Shown here one piece after another: positions 23,336 through 33,884 of a stretch of DNA of 64,000 nucleotides. Numbering within the stretch: position 1 is the stretch's first letter; each line of letters opens with the position of its first letter. The stretch comes from Amblyornis subalaris. Taxonomy: Eukaryota; Chordata; Aves; Passeriformes; Ptilonorhynchidae. The position numbers and the translations under genes are program-made. The notes below the pieces were generated by a model. The model made no database searches, was not told the DNA's origin, and worked only from the letters and a program-made list of their open reading frames with translations. The stretch lies in the NCBI GenBank assembly GCA_018881555.1, contig JACAXG010000091.1, positions 1,081,681 to 1,145,680 on the forward strand, given 5' to 3'.

Positions 23336-24110
23336 AGAGAAGGGGCAGGGGCAGCCCCACAGTCCAACTGGTGGCTGTGGGGTCCTGTTGGGGGCTTTTG
23401 GGGTTCGTTTGATGGGTGTAGGGTCCAATTGTTGGGTGTAGGATCCAACTGGAGGCTCTTGGGGTCCCATTGCTGGGTGTAGGGTCCAATTGCTGAGTGT
23501 AGGATCCAGCTGGAGGCTCTTGGGCTTCCCTGAATGGGTGTAGGGTCCAGTTGACGCGTGTAGGGTGCAGCTGGAGGCTCTTGGGGTCCATTTGACAGCT
23601 GTAGGGTCCCAGCGAAGGGTGCAGGTACCACCTGGTGCCTCTTGGGGTTCAACTGAGGGGTTTAGGATCCAGCTGGTGGCTCTTGAGCTCTGGTTGGTGG
23701 GTCCAGAGTCCAGCTGATGGGTGTAGGGTCCAACTGCGGGTTTTTGGGGTCCAGCTGATGGGTGTAGGGTCCAGTTAATGGGTGTAGGGTCCAACTGGGG
23801 GTTTTTGGGTCCAGCTGATGGGTGTAGGGTCCAACTGGGGGTTTTTGGGGTCCAGCTGATGGGTGTAGGGTCCAGTTAATGGGTGTAGGGTCCAGCTGGG
23901 GGTTTTTGGGGTCCAGCTGATGGGTGTAGGGTCCAGCCCGAGGATTTTGGGGTCCGGCTGTTGGGTGTAGGATCCAGTTGATGGGTGAAGGGTCCAGCCC
24001 GAGGTTTTTGGGGTCCATCTTCTGGGTGTAGGGTCCAGCTGGAGGTTTTTGGGGTCCATCTTCTGGGTGTAGGGTCCAACTGGAGGCTCCGGCTGCTTCC
24101 ATCACCCCTT
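23336..24110. repeat. 20/41-bp minisatellite (GGTCCAGCTGATGGGTGTA type)
   Basis: Alternating monomers 'ggtccagctgatgggtgta' and 'gggtccaactgggggttttt' repeat for about 750 bp, with some monomers missing or doubled. The array ends within about 20 bp of the RIMS3 CpG island. Confidence 0.92.
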
Positions 24111-24239
24111 AGGATCCACCTGATGGATGCGCGCTCCTTTCGGGGTGCGGCCGCCAGCTCCCCTCCCGCAGGCCCTGGGACGGTCCCTCGGGGTGTTCCG
24201 GTCCCTGGGGGTGTTCCGGTCCCTCGGGGGGTACCGGCC

Positions 24240-24339
24240 CCCGTCCGCTCCGCTCCGCCCGGTCCGTCGGGGCCGGGCCCGGGGCTCCCCCGCCCGCCGC
24301 TCCCAGCAGCCCGCCGGGGCCGGGGGAGGAGCGGGCACG

Positions 24340-24379
<40 letters not shown>
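24240..24379 (+). other. RIMS3: Candidate non-coding exon 1 of RIMS3
   Basis: The 3' edge is the donor GGCG|GTGAGTGC at 24379/24380. The 5' edge is not determinable from sequence. The exon would be over 85 percent GC and would end in the GGC tract. Confidence 0.45.

Positions 24380-24381
<2 letters not shown>
24336..24381. repeat. (GGC)n trinucleotide repeat at a splice donor
   Basis: About thirteen GGC units run directly into the GTGAGTG donor of the candidate RIMS3 exon 1. Confidence 0.92.
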
Positions 24382-24382
<1 letters not shown>

Positions 24383-24841
24383 AGTGCCCGAGGGGTGCCC
24401 GGCGCGGCGGCCGCGGCCCCGGTTCCGCCCGGGGGCCGCACCTGCCCCGCCGCGTCCCGAGCCGGCGGCGGGGCGGCGGGGGACGGGGATTTGCGGGATG
24501 CCCGCGGCGGACGCGCCGCCCGGGAGCGGCGGGATGCGCGCTCCGGGAGCGGCGGGAGCTGGGGGCGGAAGGGGAAGGAGCGGTCGAGACCCCCGTGGGG
24601 ACAGCGCCGGGGGTCCCCCCGCGTTCGGCACCCCGAAAACACCCCCCNGGCTCTGTTGGCCGGGGTGCGGACCCCCCCCAAACCCTCGCCGCGCCGGGAG
24701 CGGGGGGGCTGCGGCCGCGCTGCCCTCGGGGCCGGTGCCCCGGGGCCGGTGCCGGTGCGGGGCAGGGCAGCGCTCCCCGGCCGGCGGCTCGGCACCGGCA
24801 GCGCTTTCCCGTGCCATCCGTCATCGCCGCTGAAAGCTCGT

Positions 24842-24849
24842 TGACGTCA
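24842..24849. promoter_or_regulatory. CRE palindrome TGACGTCA
   Basis: An exact 8-bp cyclic-AMP response element in the CpG island, about 460 bp after the candidate exon 1 donor. CREB-family factors bind this site in many neuronal promoters. Confidence 0.6.
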
Positions 24850-25150
24850 GCCCCGTCCCGTGCCCGCCGGTCCCCGGCGGCGCCGGGAAAACCGGGAGAG
24901 GGATCGGGGAGAGCGGCGGGAGGGGACCTGGGGAGGGTCTGCCCCGGGGCAGCGCCCCCGGCAGCTCCCGGACGGCCGCGCTCGCCTCGTCCCGGGCTTC
25001 CCGGCGCGTCCAGCCTGGGATTCGGACGTGGATTTGCCTCTCGCTCGCTCCAGAGCCCGTTCCGCCCTCCGTGGGGTTTGGGGCAGGTGCCGGGGCCGGT
25101 TCCGGGGGGAAGATTGTTGAGGAATGGGGGAGGAAGAGGGAGGTGATGCC

Positions 25151-25669
25151 CGGGGGTGGGCAGAGCTCCTGTGCTGCTCCCTCACGCCGTGACCGGGGTG
25201 GCAGAAAGGGGGGACGAGCCCGAGGGCAGCGTGGGCATCACCCTGGCACCCCTGGCCGGCCACTGGGTCCCCTCTGCGCCCCAAAACGGTGCCCAGAGCC
25301 GCCGTGGGGGAGCTGGCATTGAGCTGTGGGGCGGCCCCACGGGAGGTGGTGGCCGCGTGGGCTCTGTGGTGGCCAGTGGCCACTCCCGGGGGTCTCACGG
25401 GCTCCGTGGTGGTCGGTGCCCACCCCCAGGGGTCCGGGACCCACGGCAAAGGGATTTCCGAGGCTGAATCCCGCCGCTGGGCGCCCGGGGAACATCCCGT
25501 GGGCTGCGCCGCTTGTTCCANTAGTGCTGAGAGTGGGAGGCTGCGGATCCTCTGGGATCACGGGATGGGCTTCGCTNGCAGCCCAAAGCCGGGGCTTTGC
25601 TGCCAGGCACAGCAGCTCGGGGTCNTTCCTGGGGCAAGGACAAGGGACCACCTGCCCAAACCAGCCCCG
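25151..25669 (+). other. RIMS3: RIMS3 5' intron, unremarkable part
   Basis: GC-rich, with no exon or repeat that I can support. Confidence 0.4.
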
Positions 25670-26190
25670 CCTGCATCCCCCAACTGCTCCCAAACCGTGC
25701 CTGGTTTCATCCCCCTGCTTCTCCCAAACCACCCCCGGTTTCNTCCCCTGGCTGCTCCCAAACTATCCCTGTTTTCATCCCCCTGCTTCTCTGAAACCAT
25801 CCCTGGCTGATCCCCTGGCTGCTCCCAAACCAGCCCTGGTTTCATCCCCAAGCTGTTCCCGAACCATCCCTGTCTGATCCCCTGGCTGCTCCCAAACCAT
25901 CCCTGTTTTCATCCCGCTGCTGCTCCCAAACCATCCCTGACTGCATCCCCTGGCCATTCCCAAACCATCCCGGTTTTCATCTCCCTGCTGCTCCCAAACC
26001 ATCCCTGGCTGATCCCCTGGCCATTCCCAAACCATCCCGGTTTTCATCTCCCTGCTGCTCCCAAACCATTCCTGTCTGATCCCCTGGCTGCTCCCAAACC
26101 ATCCCTGGTTTCATCCCCCTGCTTCTCCCAAACCATCCCTGGTTCCATCCCCCAGCTGCTCCCAGCCCATCCCAGTTTCCACGCCCCGGC
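25670..26190. repeat. 33-34-bp minisatellite (CTCCCAAACCATCCCTG type)
   Basis: The box 'cccaaacc' recurs at 25925, 25959, 25993 and 26026, a period of 33-34 bp, with degenerate units on both sides, about fifteen in total. Confidence 0.9.
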
Positions 26191-27849
26191 TGCTCCTCAC
26201 CTCTCCCCTGCAGCCCCAGTTCTCCGTGTGCCCGTTTCTTCCCGCTCCAACACCTCCCCAGGGCCGCTCCTGCTGCGCTCACGCCTCTCTCCCGCTGTTC
26301 CTTCTCCCGACATCCCTTTGTGAGGCCAAACTCCTGCCACCTCCCCCATTCCCNGCGCTCCAGGCTCCTGCTTTGTCCCCGTTCCAGCCCCGCTTTGTGG
26401 GACGGGGACGGAGGGTGACACTGCGGCGCCCTGGGCTGCTTGCCCCCCAAATCAGGGGGCGAATCCCCCCCGGTCCATCCCCCCCGAGCTTGTGCCGTCC
26501 CCGGAGCTCAGCCCTCCGTGGGCTCCCGCTGCAGCACGGCCCTTTGGGAAGCGTCACGTGGATACAGGATGCAGTTTAAGGCGATGAAAATCCCTAATTT
26601 CCCTGCTTCTTGAAACCCAAGCCGTGTGGCACCGGCTCCTTGCGTCGCTGTCGAGGCTCTTCCAATGTTTTGTCACGGCGTCTCCAGGAGCAGGGGAAGA
26701 GCCTCGCTTAGGGATTGTCGTGGAATGGTTTGGCTGGGATTGACGGCCCCGCTCCTCTCGCTGCCTGCCCGGCTCTGGGGCTCCTTCCCCGCCCCGGGAT
26801 GCTCTGGTGGGAGCCTCTCCAGGCTCCTCGTCCTTCCCACAGGCCGAGAGACTCCTGGAGACGGAAGGCTCAGCCTGAAAACTGGGAATTGCGTCGGGTG
26901 TAGTTGTTGGAGCAACACAGGAGCTTTTGGCCTCGTCGTCTCCCCAGCCGCGGCAAAACTGCTCCAGGGAGCAGCACCTGCCTGGGATCGGCTGCTCCAG
27001 TGTCCCTTCATCCCCTCCTCCTGCTCTTCCAGGGATTCAGGNGCCGCTGTCGCCCCCGGTGAGCCGCCCCAGCTCCTCGTGGGGCGTTTGCCGCAGGCTC
27101 TGCCCCCTCTTGGCATCGCTCCGGCTCCCAGAACTCTTCCCAAGGCAAGCAAGTTTTCCTGCTGATCCCTGAAAGAAGCTCGGGGATAATTGTGCAGCCT
27201 TAGCAGCTAAAAAAGCAACTTTTTCTGCAAACAAAGCTGCTCCCCCCCGGCTCCTGCTGGGCTCGGGAGCCAGCTGGGACCCGCGGGATGGATGCGGCTG
27301 GGCAGGGAATGTGGGATCCAGGCGGGCTGTTGGCACGTCCTGCTGCTGGACGTGGATTTGGTGGGGGGGGTGGGTGTGTTGGGTCGCCCATCCTGGAGAC
27401 CCCAGGAGTGTCGGGCATCGCTGCCGCGGGCAGGTCCCGGTGGAATCCGTCCAGCGCTCGGGAACCCGAGGGAATTCCAGAGCTCTTGGTGGGATACGGA
27501 GCCCCCGGAAGGCGAAGGGATGTTTGCCNGCGCGGAACGGGGAGGGCGAGGGGGGCGCGCCGGGTGCCGGTGGAAGGAAATCAGATGTTCCCTGCTGGCA
27601 GGAGCGGCAGAAAGCCGGAGCCGGGAGCAGCCCTTCCCCTGGAGGAAGCGGCTCCATGAAATATTGATGGGATTCGCACGCGGCAGCCGAGCCGCGCGCG
27701 CTGCATTGCAGAGCTCGGAGCCGCCGGGAAGGCAGCGGCGGCCGGGAACGGGAAAAGCTCCTGCCCGCATTCCCTCCGTGCCGGGCCGGATCCGCCCGTG
27801 CCAGCCCTCGGTGCCCCCGGGCGGAGCGCTGGGACCTGAGCGGGGCCAT

Positions 27850-27919
27850 CCCGTTCCAAACCCAATCCCGTTCCAAACCCAATCCCGTTCCAAACCCATC
27901 CCCGTTCCAAACCCAATCC
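27850..27919. repeat. 17-bp tandem repeat, four copies
   Basis: The unit CCGTTCCAAACCCAATC starts at about 27850, 27867, 27884 and 27901. Confidence 0.9.
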
Positions 27920-28639
27920 TTGGCGTTTCCCGCGTCCCCACGGAGCCGTCCCAGTTTTTGGGGCCGCTCGATGCCAGCTCCCGCGTGTCCCCAGCTGCCC
28001 ACAACCGGCACCGAGATGCCACCGGCGCGGGCACTCCGTGCTCCGTCNCGGGATCCTCTCCGGGACGCGCCCGCTCCGTGAGGGGTGCCCGGTGCCCGCC
28101 GCGGCGCCCCGAGCCCCCGCGGCTCCCGGTGGCCGCTCGGGCTCGGCGGGCGCTGGCCGCCCCCCAGGCACGGCCCTGCCGGGTGGCTTCTGCTCCTCGG
28201 ATTCCTCGACGTTGCCTTGGAAACGCCGGGATCCAGCGCGGAGCCGGTTCCACCGCGCCGCGCGCGTCACGCAGGGACACGGGGGGACGGGCACGGCGCG
28301 GCCCCTGCGGTCTCGGAGGGGGCTTTGGCCTAAATCGGGGCTTGGACGTGGATGAGCCCGGAATTCCACGCCTGTCCCACCCCCCCCGCGGTGAAAGGTG
28401 GGCGCAGGAGGATGCTGGAAGATGCTTGGCCCCCCATCCCGGTGCTCCTGGATGGATCCTTCTGGAGCTGCGGCGTCCAGGCCGGCCGGAGGTGGACACA
28501 TCCTTGGATGGGAATGGGGGTGGAAAGGGAATTGCCACGACCGAGGCGTGTTTGGACACACAGGACTGAGGAAGATTCCCGTGGGACGTTGGTTTTCCTG
28601 TGTCACTGCTGCCTGGACACCCCCACGCTGGGCTGTGGC

Positions 28640-28745
28640 TCCCAGTCCGGATTCCCGGGGCGCTCCCAGTCTGTGATCCCAGGGATGCTCCCAGTCCGGA
28701 TCCCAGGGATGCTCCCAGTCCGGATCCCAGGGGTGCTCCCACTCC
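28640..28745. repeat. 24-bp tandem repeat, about four copies
   Basis: The unit is close to GCTCCCAGTCCGGATCCCAG plus GGAT, repeated four to five times with point changes. Confidence 0.85.
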
Positions 28746-30032
28746 ATCCCCACGTGCAGGAGCAGAGGGCAGCGTGGAAAGCACCCGGAGCAGCCCCACC
28801 TGCTCCCAGGCTGGAGGAATCCCACAGGAGCCATTCCTGGGCCTCTGGAAGAGCTCTCTCCGTGAAAGCATCCCTGAGCCCCTGGGGACATCCCGGGGTC
28901 ACTGCCACCACCATCCCACCCGCGGGATCTGAGCTCTCCGCCCCCATCACGACCACCAGCGCTTCCCATCCCCATGGAAAACTCAGCCAGGGCTTGTCCT
29001 GCTCCCGCTTCAGCTCCTGCCCTTTGGAAAATCACCCAGACTTGGAGCCTCCCGTGGGATTTGCTCCGGGGCCTTCCTCCTCTTCTTCCTCCCAGGCACG
29101 GCCTCGCTAAGCCTGGCTCATCCCACAGCCAGGCCTTTTTCCAGAGGCAGGAGCTGCTCCTGCGGGATCCCCTGAGCGCAGCCCNATCCAAACTTCCCCA
29201 CTTTTCCTACAAATGGAGCACGTTTGGGCCCATCCTTTCATTGGAAGCTGGTGCAGCGGCACTGACGCTGCACCTGCAGCAAATTCCAGGCGGGACAGAA
29301 CTTTGCTGACCTGCCTGAGCCGGGAGATGCCGAATTCCGGGACCTGGAGCTNCTCCCAAGTTCTCAGCTCCCGCGCACCCAATTATAGCCCTTGCTGGGC
29401 GATTAAAATTATACGAGCAACTGCCTATCAAAGCTGAAGCAATTAATTAGAATTAAATACTTTTAGGGGAAATAAAACCTTGCCTTATTCCCTAATCCTT
29501 GGAGGAGCTGGGATGCTGCAGCTTGTCCTGGTGTGTTGCTGCCCAGGACCGGCAGGGGCTCGGAGGGGAAGGTTTTTTCCCCCAAAAATGTTGATTTTAG
29601 GACCTACCTGCTCCAGGCATCTGCAGTTTTCAGTGCTGTCCCTCCAGGCTCGAGGCAGCCCCAGCACAGGGGCCAAGAGGAACCTCCTGCCCCACTTCCA
29701 GGGGTTTCCAACCCCGTCTATCCCTGGCAACACCCACCTTGAGGGTTTTGAGGGAGCAAACAGCTCCCAAAATCCCTCTGCCCCCTTCCCCGGCAAGGCA
29801 GCATCCCAGCCACCCCCTCCGTGCTCATTTATCCCCTTCCTCCTCCTCCTCCTCCTCCTCCTTTCCCACCTATGTGGGGGCACCTGCGGGGCTGCTCCCT
29901 CCTCCTCCAGAGCCTTTCCCAGAGCACCCATTTCCCCCATCAGTATTTGGCCCCTTATTCCTTTTTTCCATGGCTTTTTTTCAGGTCCAGCGCTCCCTCG
30001 CAGCCCCGGGTTGTTCCCTCCCTCTCCTGCAG

Positions 30033-30385
30033 CCCCTGGCTCCGTCCAGGGGATCCATCCCCTCCTGGGCTCACCCGTGACCCCCCCACTCCCCGTCCCG
30101 CCTCGAGCCCCGCTTTTCCCAGCCCCGCCATCTGTCCGTAGGGATCCGGGGGGGGGTTCATCCTCCTGAATCCCGGCGCAGGGATGCCCCCAGCCCGCCG
30201 GACCACCGTGGCCCCGCTCGGGGCTGGGAGGAGAACTGGGTCAGCCGGGTAACCATGGAGATGCTGAGGGAGATGCTGAAGCAGCGCCAGCGCAGCCCCG
30301 GCTCTCCAGAACCCTGGGAAGATTCCCCCGCCCTGGCACCGGCCGGATCCGGCCGGGATGGGGCTGGGAAGCTGAGCCGAGGCCG
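30033..30385 (+). other. RIMS3: Candidate RIMS3 5' UTR exon with upstream ORF
   Basis: A good donor, GGCCG|GTAAGA, ends the candidate at 30385. Acceptors occur after a long pyrimidine tract at 30031-30032 and again at 30140-30141, so the start is 30033 or 30142. The segment holds ATG at 30255 in an ideal context (ACCATGG) and 43 open codons beginning MEMLREMLKQRQ. Joined to the exon at 33842, codon 44 is completed and a TGA follows at 33843-33845. It would therefore be an upstream ORF 40 bases before the RIMS3 start. Neither the exon nor its use is proven. Confidence 0.4.
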
Positions 30386-30954
30386 GTAAGACGCCTCCAT
30401 CTCCTCTTTTTTTTTTGTTGTTGTTTTTTTTTTGGGATGCCACGAGCCGGGGAGGGCAGAGCCCGGCCGGCGGCGCCGCGATCCGAACGCCAACAGGGAA
30501 GCGCTTTTCCTGCCGCTCCCGCTCATCCATCGGCGCCGGGCGCTGGCCGCGCGGCCGGGGGANGGATGCTCCGGCCGTGACACGGCTCCCGGCGGGATCT
30601 CCGTGCGTCCCTCGGGATCCGGGGCTGGCTCGCACGGGGAACTTGCCGGCGGTCGTTTTTTTTTCCCCCCGCGAGGACGGAGCGTGGTCGCGGTGAGCGC
30701 TGCGGGGGCTGCGGCGCTGCCCCGGGAGCGCCGGGAATGCGTNCCCGTGGCACGGGAGGAGGGGGCTCGGATGCGGCGTCACGGTTTGCTCGGGAGCATC
30801 CCGGTGGTTTTGGGATATAGGGAATGAATAGATGGCGGGGAGCGTGGGGGGGGGTGGGGGGGAATGTGCGTTTGAAGGGAAAACTGGGGCCGTTCCCGGG
30901 CTCCCCCCGCGCCGCCGGGAAGGGGGAGCTGGGGCAGGGGCGGCGTCGGGCTGA
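30386..30954 (+). other. RIMS3: RIMS3 5' intron, CpG-rich segment
   Basis: GC-rich with many CpG at 30430-30930, following T-runs at 30408-30435. It may be a small intronic CpG island. No exon is seen. Confidence 0.4.
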
Positions 30955-31645
30955 GGGTGCTGGGGTGGCATCGGGGGTGCTCTGCGGGTACCGAGGGGGC
31001 CGTGGGGGTGACAAGGATGCTGTGGTGGCACCAAGGATGCTGCGGCCGTGCTGAGGATGCTGTGGTGGTTCCGAGGGTGCTGTGGTGGTACCAAGGATGC
31101 TGCGGCCGTGCCGAGGGTGTTGTGGCCGTGCCGAGGATGCTGTGGCCGTGCCAAGGATGCTGTGGCCATTCTGAGGGTGCTGTGGTGGTACCGAGGGTGC
31201 TGTGGCCATGCTGAAGGTGTTGTGGCCATGCCAAGGATGCTGTGTCCATGCCGAGGGTGCTGTGTCCATGCCAAGGAAGCTGTGGCCATGCCGAGGGTGC
31301 TGTGGCCATGCCGAGGGTGCTGTGGCCATGCTGAAGGTGCTGTGGCCATGCCAAGGAAGCTGTGGCCATGCCGAGGGTGCTGTGGCCATGCCAAGGATGC
31401 TGTGGCTGTGCTAAGAATCCTGTCGTGGCACCGAGGGTGCTGTGGCTGTACTGAGGAAGCTGTGGCCGTGCCGAGGATGCTGTGGTGGTACTGAGGGTGC
31501 CGTGGCCATGCCGAGGATGCTGTGGCCGTGCCANGGAAGCTGTGGCCGCGCTGAGGATGCCGTGGTGATCCTGAGGATGCCGTGGTGATCCTGAGGATGC
31601 AGTGGCCGTGCCAAGGATGCTGTGGCCGTGCCAAGGCCGGCTCAG
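30955..31645. repeat. 20-bp minisatellite (GCTGTGGCCATGCCGAGGGT)
   Basis: About 34 units of exactly 20 bp, with three units per 60 bases over most of the array. Variation is concentrated at 'ccatg/ccgtg/tggta' and 'gagggt/aaggat/aaggaa'. Because 20 is not a multiple of three, the unit reads in all frames, giving long spurious open frames on both strands. Confidence 0.95.
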
Positions 31646-32224
31646 CGGTGGCAGCCACAGGCTCCAGCGCTCAAACAGGGTGTCCAGCCCGGCTCATCTC
31701 CGCCCCAGGCACCCCCCGAGCCCCCACCCAGCCCCCGCCGCGGGCAGGAGCAGATTGTGCAGGGAGATAAGGGGTAAAACCACGGGCAGGGGAGAGCAAA
31801 TCCTTCCTCGGGGCCGAGGAGCGCGCGCTCCGCTTCCTTTGCGGCGGATTATCCCTGTGTGTGTTGCATTGGAAACGATCCCATTAGCGCTCTGCTCTCC
31901 TGATCTAATTTGCTCCCACCAGAGCCTGGTGCTCTCCGGGCGGCTGGAGCCGAGCGGGGAACAGCGACAGGAGCNCTTTGTGCCTTCCCGGCCCTACAGA
32001 CAGCGGGGTTTGGGCTGTTCNGTGGATTCCTCGCCCGGAATCGGCGCGTGGAGGGGCCTGGGCCGGGCGCTGAGCCCTTGTGCTTCAGGCACAGCCTCGT
32101 CCAGGTTTGCCCGTGGGGAAGCTGAGGCACAGGGTGCCCCGGGACACTGCGGCTCGGGAAGTGATTGGGATCTATTCCCTGCTCCCTCGGGGCTCTGCTG
32201 CCGTCGGCACACGGCTGTGCCGGG
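31646..32224 (+). other. RIMS3: RIMS3 5' intron, unique part
   Basis: I see no exon. It contains ordinary GC-rich intronic sequence. Confidence 0.4.
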
Positions 32225-32560
32225 GCCGCTCCGGAGCTGGGGCACATCCCAGGCCAATGGCTTTATCCCAGAGGCTCCATCTCCCTGGAGCTGGGACCCA
32301 CCCCANACCAATGACTTTATCCNAGGGGCTCCATCCCCCTGGAGCTGGGACCNACCCCACACCAATGNCTTTATCCCAGGGGCTCCATCCCTCTGGATTT
32401 GGGGCTCANCCCANACCAACAGCTTTATCCNNNGGNCTCCATCCCTCTGGATTTGGGGCTTACCCCACACCAATGGCTTTATCCTGTGGGCTCCATCCCT
32501 CTGGATTTGGGGCTCACCCCATACCAACAGCTTTATCCCAGGGCCTCCAGCCCCCGTTCA
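32225..32560. repeat. 54-bp minisatellite, six copies
   Basis: 'ctttat' recurs at 32261, 32315, 32369, 32423, 32477 and 32531, a period of exactly 54 bp. The unit carries 'ggggctccatccctctggat' and a variable 'accaatg/accaaca'. Isolated N bases cluster here. It is an 18-codon period, so open frames are not evidence of coding. Confidence 0.94.
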
Positions 32561-33486
32561 AGTGTCTGTTCAGCGGCAAAGACAGAAAATCCCGTGAGGG
32601 GAAGCTGCTGCTGTGCTGTGCTCATTCCCAAATCCTGCCCCGGGCAGGGGCCGTGCCAGGGCCCCGCTCAGGGCTGAGCCCCCCTGGGCACAGGGAGTGG
32701 GGNGAAGGCCACGGGTGAGCACCCGGGCAGAGCCAAGGGGGAAAACCCCAGCCGGGAGGGAGCTCATTAATGATGTTAATGACTGATCACCTGCTGCCCC
32801 CGGAACTGATAAATCCGTGAGTTCGGCGGTGCTGGAGCCGATCCCACAGCTCTTGCCAGGTCTCATCCCCGCCGTGCCTTGAATCCATGCCTCCCACCGG
32901 GTCTCATCCCAGCTGTGCCCCCCGTGGAGCCCCCCACTCCCCACCCCGGCTGTGCCTTCCCCGCGCTCGTGTCCATCCCTCTCTCCCGAAAGGGAAACGT
33001 TTTTCCAGGCGCTGCCTCCATCCATTATCATAAAGTGGCTTCACTTGGCCTGCAGTTCATCATTCACCTTTCCCTGGAAGATGGATGCTCCNTCCCGCTG
33101 GAGTTTAAATATTCATGGCGAAGGGAAGGGAAGGCGGCGGGGCCGTGCGGGAGGTCTGGAATCCGGTGCTCCCGGCCCCTGCAGGCTCCGTCTGCTCCAG
33201 GAATTCCCATCCCGGGGTGGGAACAGGCTCGCCTGGAGCGGGTGGGCCCGGACACGGTTTGGGGAAGGGGATGGGCAGGGAGAACTCGGCTGGATGCGAT
33301 TTTGGACACCCTCGGGGGTGGGTGGGGCTGTGTCCAAGGGACCCCTTGTGGTGCGTGACTCTCGGAGCCTCCTGCCCATCCAGGTCTCTCCTGGATGTCG
33401 GGAGCATCCGGGCTCCACAGGGAACTGGAGCGGGGCTGGGTGTTCACCCACGGGGGTCCTGCACCCTTCCCGCACCAGGGAAAAAA
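32561..33486 (+). other. RIMS3: RIMS3 5' intron, part before the coding exons
   Basis: No exon is seen. A short AT-rich segment at 32765-32820 (ATTAATGATGTTAATGA) stands out but has no assigned role. Confidence 0.4.
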
Positions 33487-33665
33487 TCATGGAACACACT
33501 CAGTTGGAAGGAACCCACCGGGATCATCCCACCAACCCTTGGCCCCGCACAGACACCCCAAAACCCCACCCTGGGAGCGTTGCCCAACCGCTCCTGGCCC
33601 TTTGGCCGCCTCGGGAACGCGCCCATTCCCTGGGGATCCCATTCAATCCCGGACCCTCCTCCTTT
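33487..33665 (-). repeat. CR1-like LINE 3' fragment, second subfamily
   Basis: 'aaatcatggaacacactcag', 'ggatcatcccaccaaccctt', 'ccgcacagacaccccaaaac' and 'attccctggggatcccattc' match the subfamily at 14205, in antisense orientation to RIMS3. Confidence 0.82.
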
Positions 33666-33841
33666 TCCTGCCGTCCATCCCCGACTCCGCGGGTTGCTCC
33701 GCCCGAATTTCACGCGTTCCCNAACACCTCCAGCGCGCCGCCCATCCCCGCGGCGCCTCCCCGGGTGTCGCGGGGGTGCCGGAACCGGCGCCACCCTCGT
33801 GCCTCGCCGTCCCTGACGCGTGCCCGCCGTGTCCCCCGCAG

Positions 33842-33884
33842 CTGATCCCAGCCAGCGGAGCCGGTGCCGGCGGCGGCGCTGACC
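33842..33884 (+). other. RIMS3: RIMS3 5' UTR part of the first coding exon
   Basis: The acceptor CCCCCGCAG ends at 33841, so 43 bases of 5' UTR precede the ATG. An in-frame ATG further upstream is absent within the exon. Confidence 0.8.

Larger units (their letters stand above)
24111..25150 (+). promoter_or_regulatory. RIMS3: CpG island, probable RIMS3 promoter
   Basis: This dense CpG region starts sharply after the minisatellite. It holds a candidate first exon ending at 24379 with a GTGAGTG donor, a (GGC)n tract at that exon's end and a full CRE (TGACGTCA) at 24842-24849. No TATA box is apparent. It is the first island upstream of the RIMS3 coding exons on the right strand. Other GC-rich patches at 27.5-28.3 and 30.4-30.9 kb could be alternative promoters. 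Confidence 0.6.
26191..30032 (+). other. RIMS3: RIMS3 5' intron with GC-rich patches
   Basis: I see no coding exon. A CpG-rich patch at about 27540-28340 could be an intronic or alternative promoter island. Small arrays sit at 27850-27919 and 28640-28745, and a CTC tract at 29833-29860. The segment 29380-29470 is AT-rich. The open frames here reach over 550 codons but have no family features. Confidence 0.45.

Noticed and set aside
22030..23794. Open frames over 400 codons across the first gap
   Set aside because: They consist mostly of unknown residues from the N gap plus minisatellite translation.
24599..24608. GGACAGCGCC, the right half of an RE1/REST site, in the RIMS3 island
   Set aside because: The nine bases that should form the left half do not match at the usual spacing, so only a half-site remains.
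26712..26740. Another CR1 end ('cgtggaatggtttggctggg')
   Set aside because: Only about 25 bases match and the rest of the element is missing, so it is too short to annotate.
27207..28871. 554-codon open frame on minus and 425-codon frame on plus
   Set aside because: They overlap each other in a GC-rich intronic patch, with no domain, conserved start or splice logic.
29955..31658. 567-codon open frame on minus, rich in His, Gln and Ala
   Set aside because: Most of it is the 20-bp array, which contains no stop in any frame; the rest is GC-rich intron.
33864..33884. An upstream in-frame start for RIMS3 (reading PAAALT before the MFNG start)
   Set aside because: It would start with GTG, not ATG, and the family start is the ATG at 33885.
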